A stretch of 64,000 nt of DNA from JAFGGG01 sp964634205 (lineage in GTDB: Bacteria > Spirochaetota > Spirochaetia > SZUA-6 > RPPD01): the NCBI GenBank assembly GCA_964634205.1, contig CAZWKE010000004.1, positions 62,001 through 126,000 on the forward strand, given 5' to 3'. Shown here piece after piece: positions 24,127 through 31,070 of this stretch (position 1 is its first letter; each line of letters starts with the position of its first letter). The notes under the pieces were generated by a model. That model saw only the letters and a program-made list of their open reading frames with translations. It made no database searches and was not told where the DNA came from. A program made the translations under genes and the position numbers.

Positions 24127-24879
24127 CTATTGTTCTTCTTCTGTCCGCCATTTTTTAAGTTGAAGTTCAATATCGTTGTGAATTGAATCCAAAACACCCT
24201 GGATCTCATTTTTCCCGTTTACGTGAGGATAAAGCTTAAGTGCTTTTACCCTGTAGACAAGTCCCTTTAATTTAGAAAACAGGTCTTTTGCGGTGGCAAT
24301 TTTATATCCCCCATCCACTGCCACCCCCAGGACCGGAAGGTTACTGTGTTCCAGGAGCATTCGCAGTCCGGCACTATGAAATTTCTTCAGTTCGCCGGTG
24401 CGTGAGCGGGATCCTTCGGCAAAAATCACAGGGCAGTCATATTTCCCCTTATTTGCGGCAAGTCGTTTCAATTGGTTATAGGTCCTTTGAAAACCGCCGC
24501 TTCTTTCCAAAAAAGCATGCTGTCCACGACGCAGACCCACGGATACGGCCGGAATCCCGTATTTTAATTCTTTTTTTGCGGTATATTTAAGATCATGATC
24601 GGGAAAAGCCTCCACTATAGTGACAATGTCCGCCAGGCTTTGATGATTGCTGATGATGATAAACCTGTCCGGTAAGGGGGTATGAAGATCCGATGTTATC
24701 TCCAGCTTCAATCCGGCATATACATGGGCAAAGAAAACCGATTTATGACTCATCATTTTAAAGAAATTATTCCAGAACTCCACATGATGCTTACGGCTGA
24801 AGAGAAAATAAATTTTTAAGGTTATATCCCAGGCAATAGTTGAAAAGAAAAAACAGAGTATGGCAAGTAGTGCTCCCAT
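24127..24879 (-). CDS. 1-acyl-glycerol-3-phosphate acyltransferase-like protein (PlsC family)
   Basis: PlsC enzymes add the second acyl chain in phosphatidic acid synthesis at the inner membrane. The motifs are visible: ISNHQSLADI (NHxxxxD, catalytic His and Asp), KYTAKKELKYGIPAVS, the GGFQR stretch, and FAEGSRSRTGEL (substrate-phosphate binding). A hydrophobic segment at the N terminus (ALLAILCFFFSTIAW) anchors it. I use the ATG at 24879 behind GGGAGA; the frame stays open upstream to 24978, but that extension would translate the intergenic repeat. It is flanked on both sides by copies of the 23-bp repeat. Confidence 0.85.
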   Translation of the reverse strand: MGALLAILCFFFSTIAWDITLKIYFLFSRKHHVEFWNNFFKMMSHKSVFFAHVYAGLKLEITSDLHTPLPDRFIIISNHQSLADIVTIVEAFPDHDLKYTAKKELKYGIPAVSVGLRRGQHAFLERSGGFQRTYNQLKRLAANKGKYDCPVIFAEGSRSRTGELKKFHSAGLRMLLEHSNLPVLGVAVDGGYKIATAKDLFSKLKGLVYRVKALKLYPHVNGKNEIQGVLDSIHNDIELQLKKWRTEEEQ

Positions 24880-24949
24880 GATAAATCTCCCGGTGGACAG
24901 TGTAGTCTGAATCTGTTTTTTTGAAAAGCATTTTTCAAAAATAAAATTT

Positions 24950-24972
24950 AGTGGCTCTAATCTTGTACCTAA
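24950..24972 (+). repeat. 23-bp intergenic repeat, copy 3
   Basis: AGTGGCTCTAATC followed by TTGTACCTAA. The eight bases after it match those after copy 2 almost exactly (AAATCA). Together with the inverted copy at 25009 it brackets 36 bases. Confidence 0.65.
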
Positions 24973-25008
24973 AATCAATATACCGATAGCTATACGGGAA
25001 ATCCTTTA

Positions 25009-25031
25009 CCGAGTGCAGGATTTGTTCTACT
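25009..25031 (-). repeat. 23-bp intergenic repeat, copy 4
   Basis: Read on the minus strand it starts AGTAGAACAAATCC and ends TGCACTCGG. It faces copy 3, giving an 82-bp unit with inverted ends, just upstream of the rpsT promoter. Confidence 0.6.
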
Positions 25032-25049
25032 ATATAATATAATTAGAGC

Positions 25050-25078
25050 TTGACATAGAAATTTATTTTTGTTATTTT
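25050..25078 (+). promoter_or_regulatory. promoter of rpsT
   Basis: TTGACA (25050-25055), 17 bases, then TATTTT (25073-25078). It lies about 45 bases before the TTG start of the S20 gene. Confidence 0.6.
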
Positions 25079-25121
25079 TATTCTTCTTAACAAATAAATA
25101 AGCTTATAAGGAGTTATAGCT

Positions 25122-25385
25122 TTGGGAGCAAAAGGTTCTGCAGCAAAACGGCAAAGACAAAATGAAACACAGAGGCTAAGAAATAAAGCCATTAAAACCA
25201 GAATCAAACATACTACGAGAACTCTGTTGGAGATTATCAAAGAAAATAAAAAGCAGGAGGCTGCGGGGCTTTATAAAGAATTCGCAACCGATGTGGATAA
25301 GGCAACAACAAAGGGTGTGTATCATAAAAGAAATGCCGCGCGTAAAAAATCAAGAATGATGAAAAAATTGAACGCAATTAAGTAA
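25122..25385 (+). CDS. rpsT: 30S ribosomal protein S20
   Basis: S20 binds 16S rRNA during early assembly of the small subunit. The 87 residues show the conserved basic N terminus (MGAKGSAAKRQRQNETQRLRNKAIKTRIK) and the C-terminal signature GVYHKRNAARKKSRMMKKLN. The start is TTG with AAGGAG 8 bases upstream. It has its own promoter and is followed by an HU gene after 21 bases. The length is normal. Confidence 0.95.
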   Translation: MGAKGSAAKRQRQNETQRLRNKAIKTRIKHTTRTLLEIIKENKKQEAAGLYKEFATDVDKATTKGVYHKRNAARKKSRMMKKLNAIK

Positions 25386-25406
25386 CCTTAATACGAGGGT
25401 TATACA

Positions 25407-25709
25407 TTGCAGCAAAAATTAACAAAAGCAGATATTGTCGAAAATATTTTCCAGAAACTAAATATTAATAAACGGGATATTTATAAATTAATCGATTTCA
25501 TTTTTGAAGAACTTAAAGGTGCTTTGGCGGAAGATAAGATAATTGAATTGCGGGGGTTTGGTACCTTCGAGGTAAGAATCCGAAAGGGCAAGAAAGCGCG
25601 TAATCCAAAAACCGGGGAAACCGTTATTACGGAACAACATGGAGTAGTCTTTTTTAAACCCGGTAAAGAGTTGAAGCAACTGACCCAGCAAATTAAAAAA
25701 CGAGTTTAG
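25407..25709 (+). CDS. HU/IHF-family nucleoid protein
   Basis: The 100-residue protein has the complete HU fold: helix TKADIVENIFQKLNINKRDIYKLIDFIFEELKGAL, the strand ELRGFGTFEVRIRKGKKARNPKTGE (DNA-binding arm) and the closing helix VVFFKPGKELKQLTQ. The RNPKTGE arm tip with its intercalating Pro is intact, so it should bend DNA. Start TTG at 25407. It probably shares a transcript with rpsT. Paralogue type (HU versus IHF) cannot be decided; the Gly-Thr-Phe-Glu and KPGKELK pattern suits either. Confidence 0.93.
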   Translation: MQQKLTKADIVENIFQKLNINKRDIYKLIDFIFEELKGALAEDKIIELRGFGTFEVRIRKGKKARNPKTGETVITEQHGVVFFKPGKELKQLTQQIKKRV

Positions 25710-25730
25710 CGGCTCCAATGCTGCACCTGC
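25708..25730 (+). repeat. 23-bp intergenic repeat, copy 5
   Basis: AGCGGCTCCAAT followed by GCTGCACCTGC. It begins on the HU stop codon and faces the inverted copy at 25819. Confidence 0.65.
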
Positions 25731-25818
25731 CAATATACGGTGGCTGCTCCATATACTCCCTCCTTTCTTTCCACCTTTTATCCTACTATATAAACCTAAA
25801 ATCGTCTTTTTGCTTTAC

Positions 25819-25841
25819 CCAGGTCCACGGTTTGGACCACT
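25819..25841 (-). repeat. 23-bp intergenic repeat, copy 6
   Basis: On the minus strand it starts AGTGGTCCAAACC and ends TGGACCTGG. GGTCC and GGACC can pair around seven bases. With copy 5 it forms a 134-bp unit with inverted ends. Confidence 0.72.
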
Positions 25842-25928
25842 AATAAAGTTTTTCAAACTAAAGGTAAAAACCAATTGACAAAAACCGCTTTATCCACAAC
25901 AATATAACCAAAATTCAAGGAGCAAGTG

Positions 25929-26675
25929 ATGAAAACTAAGGCCAAAATACTTATAGTAGATGATGAACCGATAAATCTTGAATTTTTTGACGTTATGTTA
26001 AGTCGGCTTGGTTTTATCGTTGAGAAGGCTGAGAATGGGGAAGAAGCGCTTGACAAAGTTCAGGATGTAGATCCGGATTTAATCATCCTTGATAATATTA
26101 TGCCGAAATTGAGTGGGTGGGAATTCACCAAACTCATAAAAAACGACGAGCGTTATAAAAAATTTAAGAACATACCCATAATCATGTTTTCGGCCATGGA
26201 CGAGGTAAAAGACAAAATTGAAGGTTTGGAGTTGGGAGTTGACGACTATATCACCAAACCCTTTAATTTTTCAGAAGTACTGGCAAGGATCCGCGCGGTA
26301 TTGCGGAACCGAGAACTGGCACAGCAGCTGTCACGGCGTGAAATGCGAATAGGGGTTATTGAGTCGTTAAATAAATCACTGCTGTATTTTACCAAGCATA
26401 TTAAAACGCCGATTCAAAAACTTATAGACAAATCCATGAATATCGATAAATCGAATCAAAAAGCGGTAAATGAACTGATCGCGCTTGTTAAAGAGGAAAG
26501 TGAAGAGATACTGGCCACAATCAGCGGTTTGGAAGATGAAGTGAAGGAACTGCAGAGTAAAGGTGATAAATTAAAGAAAGGCGATCTTACGCTGGAAGAT
26601 TTGGAAGTGAAATTTCAGAAGAATCTCAAGAATTGGAAGGCGCGTGAGTTGAACTACGAAGGGGTCACTACTTGA
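25929..26675 (+). CDS. response regulator with C-terminal DHp-like coiled tail
   Basis: Residues 1-125 are a receiver domain: DDE at 10-12, phospho-acceptor Asp in LIILDNIMP, and the conserved Lys in DDYITKPF. Residues 135-248 are helical and charged. Within them LLYFTKHIKTPIQKLID resembles the H-box of histidine kinases (H-x-x-K-T-P), but no ATPase domain follows. It may be a degenerate dimerisation and phosphotransfer module or a coiled-coil output. I chose ATG 25929 behind AAGGAG; a GTG one codon earlier is possible. It is directly coupled to the TPR gene and followed by a bactofilin. Confidence 0.85.
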   Translation: MKTKAKILIVDDEPINLEFFDVMLSRLGFIVEKAENGEEALDKVQDVDPDLIILDNIMPKLSGWEFTKLIKNDERYKKFKNIPIIMFSAMDEVKDKIEGLELGVDDYITKPFNFSEVLARIRAVLRNRELAQQLSRREMRIGVIESLNKSLLYFTKHIKTPIQKLIDKSMNIDKSNQKAVNELIALVKEESEEILATISGLEDEVKELQSKGDKLKKGDLTLEDLEVKFQKNLKNWKARELNYEGVTT

Positions 26676-26893
26676 TTTCGCAAGAAATGAAGCAGGTGCT
26701 GCAGCTTTTCGATGAGGGGCGAAAGCTTTATAAATTAATGAAGTTTGCGGAAGCAAAAGAATATTTTCAAAAAGCATTACAGATAAATCAAAATGACGGT
26801 CCCTCCAAGGTATATCTGGAGCGATGTGAGCATTATATCGACAATCCTCCTCCCGAAGACTGGGACGGAGTATTTGTAATGAAAACAAAGTAA
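26672..26893 (+). CDS. small TPR protein resembling the tail of class III adenylate cyclases
   Basis: The 73 residues form about two TPR helix pairs (FAEAKEYFQKALQINQNDGPSKVYLERCEHYI) and end with NPPPEDWDGVFVMKTK. That ending (PPPxxWDGVxxMxxK) is the typical C terminus of class III adenylate/guanylate cyclases with TPRs, but here it stands alone with no cyclase domain in the neighbourhood. The start is TTG overlapping the response-regulator stop (TTGA), with AAGGGG upstream; an ATG at codon 6 is the alternative. It probably binds the response regulator or a cyclase in trans. Function is inferred. Confidence 0.75.
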   Translation: MISQEMKQVLQLFDEGRKLYKLMKFAEAKEYFQKALQINQNDGPSKVYLERCEHYIDNPPPEDWDGVFVMKTK

Positions 26894-26921
26894 ATTGCAC
26901 TACTAGAGAACGGGATACAAT

Positions 26922-27347
26922 ATGGCAAAGGTGAATGATCATAAGGGGAACGAAAGAATTCGTACTACATTGGGAAAAGAAACTGATTTCAACGGAACGA
27001 TGAAATTCAAGGATTCACTGAAAATTATCGGAAAATTTAAGGGTGAAATTGTTTCCCCCGGGTTTCTGTATATCGAAAACGGTGCGGAAGTGAAAGCAAA
27101 TATCAAAGTCGGTTCGGTGATCATCGGCGGTGTAGTAAAGGGCAATGTTATTGCAAAAGAAAAACTCGAGATGCTGGAAACCGGCAAGGTTTTTGGTAAT
27201 ATAAAAACCGCGAAACTGAAAATCGCCGACGGTGTAGTGTTTGAGGGTAAGTGTGAGATGATTAAAAACCCGGAAAAAATTGATATTTTTTCGGAAAATG
27301 TCGATGAAATTAAAAAGAACATTGAGTATGTCTCGAGTACCGAATAA
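26922..27347 (+). CDS. bactofilin, second copy
   Basis: A 141-residue bactofilin with the beta-helix at about residues 18-110 (LKIIGKFKGEIV, KVGSVIIGGVVKGNVIAKEKLEMLETGKVFGNIKTAKL). Tails at both ends are short. It is similar to the bactofilin at 16608 in length and spacing of the repeats, but here the neighbours are the regulator and TPR genes, not an M23 peptidase. The two paralogues may form distinct filaments. Start ATG 26922 with no strong ribosome-binding site. Confidence 0.9.
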   Translation: MAKVNDHKGNERIRTTLGKETDFNGTMKFKDSLKIIGKFKGEIVSPGFLYIENGAEVKANIKVGSVIIGGVVKGNVIAKEKLEMLETGKVFGNIKTAKLKIADGVVFEGKCEMIKNPEKIDIFSENVDEIKKNIEYVSSTE

Positions 27348-27385
27348 AATAAGAAAAATATAAGAAAAACTCACTGATTAAAATC

Positions 27386-28126
27386 GTGAAAGCACAAAAA
27401 ATGACTAGGACAGGTGCCTTAACAGGAACTGCATTTTGTATTTCAGCAGAGGATTTACAAGCTGTTTTTAAGAAATATCAAAAACCGGGTATCGAATTAC
27501 ATGTTACAAACGATCATGAAAGACTTTTATTCAGGTTGGAAGGTCAGGATACCATCACGAGACAGGCTGCCTTCCAATATCTGGTCGATGCGGTGGGCCC
27601 TGCGCTCATCCGGGAAGGTATTGCCGTACCTGCCCGGATGGCTTTTGAGTCATTACGGCAGGTAGGGGCTACCGTGACGATAGCCGAGTCATGTACCGGG
27701 GGGCTTTTGGCAAAGCAACTCACTGATATCCCCGGCAGTTCACAGGTTTTTTGGGGTGGATTTATCGTTTATTCGGATGATGCAAAACACAAGCTTCTGG
27801 GTATCGGGGAGGACGTATTGGCAACCGAGGGTGCGGTATCTGAACCCGTGGTTAAAGGACTTGCCTCTTCCGCGTTGCACAAAACCGGCACTGATTTCAG
27901 TATGGCGGTTTCGGGGATCGCCGGTCCCGGAGGAGGAAGTGCTGAAAAACCGGTCGGTACGGTGTGGCTGAGTATTATAAGCAGAAAAGGCAAAATCGTT
28001 TGTTTGCGCTACCGCTTTACCGGTTCACGACAAGAGATACGTTATAAAACCACCGTGTGCGCGTTTTTAATTCTACAAGCACTGATATTAGGAGGAGATT
28101 ATCTTGACTATTACCGGAATTGGTAA
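27386..28126 (+). CDS. CinA-like nicotinamide-nucleotide amidohydrolase (PncC domain) with short N-terminal extension
   Basis: Residues 88-246 are the C-terminal CinA (PncC) domain that deamidates NMN: AESCTGGLLAKQLTDIPGSSQVFWGGFIVYSD with the catalytic Ser, then AVSGIAGPGGGSAEKPVGTVW. The MoCF-like N-terminal domain of full-length CinA is missing. The first 85 residues (KPGIELHVTNDHERLLFRLEG) resemble only the middle KH-like linker. This is a truncated CinA arrangement or a two-domain variant. The start is GTG at 27386. It is upstream of rho in the same direction. Confidence 0.85.
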   Translation: MKAQKMTRTGALTGTAFCISAEDLQAVFKKYQKPGIELHVTNDHERLLFRLEGQDTITRQAAFQYLVDAVGPALIREGIAVPARMAFESLRQVGATVTIAESCTGGLLAKQLTDIPGSSQVFWGGFIVYSDDAKHKLLGIGEDVLATEGAVSEPVVKGLASSALHKTGTDFSMAVSGIAGPGGGSAEKPVGTVWLSIISRKGKIVCLRYRFTGSRQEIRYKTTVCAFLILQALILGGDYLDYYRNW

Positions 28127-28226
28127 TATAATTAAGGAAAGCATCAACAATTCGTATAGTCTCCTGAACTATATATTTACTTAAATTAATGGAAAATCAG
28201 CAGAATAAAAAATAATGGAGCAAAAC

Positions 28227-29906
28227 ATGGAGATATTTCACCGAAAACCTTCCGTGGCTGAAAGTGATATTGATTCAAAACCTGAAAATAATGTGAAGCA
28301 AAATCAAGAGAATGTTAAAAAGGAGAATCAAATGAGAACTGCCAAAGATGAGAGTTCTAAACACGGGAAACCGAAAAGAGTGGTAAGAAAGAAAAGATTA
28401 AAAGTCGAACTGATAAAAGATTCGGAAAATGGTGTAATGGATGAGGAATCCGTGAGCCAGGAAGAGTCGAATAATAACGGCAAAAATAATCATGTCGAAA
28501 CAGCTGCAAACAATACTCCCCCCAAAGAGCCGATTCCCGCAAACGGTGTCCCGAATGGAATAAATCACCAGCAGCGCGATAGAGTGGGAGATGCCGGTAT
28601 GTTATTTAATGATAATGATAGTGATAGTGAAAGATTCAATATCAATGATCTCTCCAAGAAGGGTATGACCGAATTACGGTCCATGGCAGGGCAGTTTAAT
28701 ATTAATCACGAAAGTTTGATTACCTTAAAAAAACAGGAACTTATTTTTTCCATTTTGAAAGCACATACCGAGCGTGGTGGTGTCATCTATGCCTACGGCG
28801 CTCTGGAAATACTTCCGGACGGCTACGGATTTTTGCGCTCACCGAACTACAGTTATTTACCGGGTCCGGATGATATTTATATTTCGCCCTCCCAGATAAG
28901 GCTTTTTAACCTGAAAACAGGTGATACTGTAGCGGGGCAGATTCGTCCTCCGAAGGACGGGGAGCGTTTTTTTGCCATGCTGCGTGTAGAGACGGTAAAC
29001 TTTGATGATCCTTCGGTAGCGCAGTCACGGATACCGTTTGACAATTTAACACCCCTTTATCCCAACGAGCGATTGAATCTGGAAACCACCACCAACGCGG
29101 CCTCAACGCGAATGATCAACCTGTTTTGTCCGATCGGAAAAGGGCAGAGGGGTTTGATTGTTTCTCCGCCGCGGACCGGTAAGACCATTCTTTTACAGAA
29201 GATTGCGAATGCCATCACCGCCAACCACCCGGAGGTGTTTATTATCGTGCTGTTGATAGACGAACGTCCCGAAGAGGTTACGGATATGCAGCGTAATGTA
29301 AACGGTGAGGTTGTTTCTTCAACATTTGATGAACAGGCCACACGGCATGTACAGGTGGCGGAGATGGTATTGGAAAAGGCCAAACGCCTTGTGGAACACA
29401 AGCGTGATGTGGTAATTCTCCTGGATTCCATCACCCGGCTGGCGCGGGCCTATAACCAGACCGTTCCTACGTCAGGGAAGATATTATCGGGTGGTGTTGA
29501 TTCGAACGCCCTGCACAAGCCCAAACGCTTCTTCGGCGCGGCCCGGAATATAGAAAACGGCGGCAGTTTGACCATTGTGGCTACAGCCTTAATAGATACG
29601 GGCAGCCGTATGGATGAGGTTATCTTTGAAGAGTTTAAGGGGACGGGCAATATGGAGATTAATCTGGACAGAAGGTTGTCCGATCGTCGTCTGTTTCCTG
29701 CTATTAATATTAAACGGTCCGGAACACGGAAAGAGGAACTGCTCTTGACCGAAGAAGAACTGAACAAAATATGGGTCCTGCGTAAGGTAATCAATCCCAT
29801 GGACGATGTTGAGATTATTGAATTACTTATTGACAGAATGCGTAAAACAAAGAATAATAGTGCTTTCTTAAAATCCATGAATACATCGACTGTGTCCGGA
29901 GAATAG
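28227..29906 (+). CDS. rho: transcription termination factor Rho with long hydrophilic N-terminal extension
   Basis: Rho is a hexameric RNA translocase that ends transcription. Residues from about 140 match Rho: the N-terminal SAP-like helix pair (SKKGMTELRSMAGQFN), the cold-shock RNA-binding fold (YGALEILPDGYGFLRSPNYSYLPGPDDIYISPSQIRLFNL), Walker A SPPRTGKTI, Walker B VVILLDSITR with LLIDERPEEVTDM, and the secondary RNA-binding loop. The first ~135 residues are a Lys/Glu/Asn-rich low-complexity extension, as in Actinobacteria and some Bacteroidetes. I chose ATG 28227 behind GGAGC; ATG 28215 is possible. Confidence 0.95.
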   Translation: MEIFHRKPSVAESDIDSKPENNVKQNQENVKKENQMRTAKDESSKHGKPKRVVRKKRLKVELIKDSENGVMDEESVSQEESNNNGKNNHVETAANNTPPKEPIPANGVPNGINHQQRDRVGDAGMLFNDNDSDSERFNINDLSKKGMTELRSMAGQFNINHESLITLKKQELIFSILKAHTERGGVIYAYGALEILPDGYGFLRSPNYSYLPGPDDIYISPSQIRLFNLKTGDTVAGQIRPPKDGERFFAMLRVETVNFDDPSVAQSRIPFDNLTPLYPNERLNLETTTNAASTRMINLFCPIGKGQRGLIVSPPRTGKTILLQKIANAITANHPEVFIIVLLIDERPEEVTDMQRNVNGEVVSSTFDEQATRHVQVAEMVLEKAKRLVEHKRDVVILLDSITRLARAYNQTVPTSGKILSGGVDSNALHKPKRFFGAARNIENGGSLTIVATALIDTGSRMDEVIFEEFKGTGNMEINLDRRLSDRRLFPAINIKRSGTRKEELLLTEEELNKIWVLRKVINPMDDVEIIELLIDRMRKTKNNSAFLKSMNTSTVSGE

Positions 29907-29927
29907 TCATATAACGGAGGTAAGAAT

Positions 29928-30131
29928 ATGAAAAAAGGCATACATCCTGAATACCATGAAACAACAATAAAATGTGCCTGCGGCAACGAAATCGTTACCC
30001 GTTCAACGATAAAGGATATTTCAACTGAAATCTGTTCCAAGTGTCATCCCTTTTTTACCGGTAAACAGAAACTTATAGACACCGCGGGAAGAGTGGAAAG
30101 ATTTAAAAAGAAATACAAGATAAAAGATTAA
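29928..30131 (+). CDS. rpmE: 50S ribosomal protein L31
   Basis: The 67-residue L31 starts MKKGIHPEYHETTIKCACGNE and has the zinc-binding set C16, C18, C36 and C39 (C+ type). The C-terminal basic segment (AGRVERFKKKYKIKD) is normal. A perfect GGAGG lies 7 bases upstream. It follows rho by 21 bases, a gene order common in many bacteria. Confidence 0.95.
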   Translation: MKKGIHPEYHETTIKCACGNEIVTRSTIKDISTEICSKCHPFFTGKQKLIDTAGRVERFKKKYKIKD

Positions 30132-30141
30132 GACCTCTGTA

Positions 30142-30924
30142 ATGAATGAGGCGGACGTCGGCAAAAAAGTTTTTTTCCTCTATCCCCCGACAATCATCAG
30201 AGAGATTATTGAGGAAGTTGTCAGGGAGGAATATGAAGCCTATATCCTTGAAAATCATCTGTTGGCCTTAAAGATACTTGCCAAATATAAAAACTCAATC
30301 CTGTTCATAAATATCGATGAAATTCTAAAGGATGAAGAATGGCAAACATATGTGAGTTCCCTGCTTTCCGATCCTGAGACCGCCGGTACCAGGGTGGGTA
30401 TCCTTACATATTTTAAAAAAGACAGGCAGTTGCTGGAAAAATACTTAATCACCATCGGGGTGCAGTGCGGTTTTGTACATATAAAAATGTCACCTGCAGA
30501 ATGCCGGCAGATCCTCCTAAAAACCCTGGCGGCCAATGAGGCCAGGGGGCGCAGGCGGTTTGTACGTGCGCTTTGTAACGAGAAACTGGATCTGTTTAAT
30601 ATAATCTGGAAGGAGGACCGCTTCCAGGGAAGCATAATCGATCTGAGTATCGCCGGTATGGCCTGTTACTTTCATGACAAACAGCTAAGACTGCCCGAAG
30701 GCACGACGATCAACAATATGCAGCTTGTCTTACGTGGGGCAAGTTGTATCCTCGACGGTAAGATCATGAAAATAATCCCACAGCCTAATGGCAGAAATAT
30801 CTATATCATTATGTTTAACAGCAGAAATCTTAAACCTATTATAGAAAAAAAGATACATTCCTTTATTTTTCGTTGTCTTCAGGAAACCATAAAGACTGAA
30901 ATGGACAGTCTGGATCATCGATAA
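30142..30924 (+). CDS. PilZ-domain protein with receiver-like N-terminal domain
   Basis: PilZ domains bind c-di-GMP. The C-terminal half has the RxxxR motif (RGRRRFVR near residue 135) and D-x-S-x-x-G (IIDLSIAGMACYF), so c-di-GMP binding is plausible. The N-terminal 125 residues (KKVFFLYPPTIIREIIEEVV, ILFINIDEIL) look like a pseudo-receiver fold without a clear phospho-Asp set. The protein may be a motility or envelope effector. It is 10 bases after rpmE and may be read with rho and rpmE. Function is inferred from the domain only. Confidence 0.8.
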   Translation: MNEADVGKKVFFLYPPTIIREIIEEVVREEYEAYILENHLLALKILAKYKNSILFINIDEILKDEEWQTYVSSLLSDPETAGTRVGILTYFKKDRQLLEKYLITIGVQCGFVHIKMSPAECRQILLKTLAANEARGRRRFVRALCNEKLDLFNIIWKEDRFQGSIIDLSIAGMACYFHDKQLRLPEGTTINNMQLVLRGASCILDGKIMKIIPQPNGRNIYIIMFNSRNLKPIIEKKIHSFIFRCLQETIKTEMDSLDHR

Positions 30925-30981
30925 ATTATTACTAATAATTCTTTCTTCCCTTTAATACAAGCAATGTATACTACTGAATAG

Positions 30982-31009
30982 TCCGAATCATACTAAAGTA
31001 TGATTCGGA
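30982..31009. repeat. perfect palindrome, 13-bp arms, 2-base centre
   Basis: TCCGAATCATACT and its reverse complement AGTATGATTCGGA are separated by AA, about 60 bases before the repeat-lipoprotein start. No T-tract follows, so an operator is more likely than a terminator. I see no other copy in the window. Confidence 0.6.
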
Positions 31010-31070
31010 AATTTACACACCGGGTATATAGTTCAGGGTAAACAAAACCAAATTACAGAGGAGGAAATGA

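Noticed and set aside
24880..24978. Longer N terminus of the PlsC-like protein
   Set aside because: It would translate the intergenic repeat copy and lacks a ribosome-binding site, whereas ATG 24879 has one.
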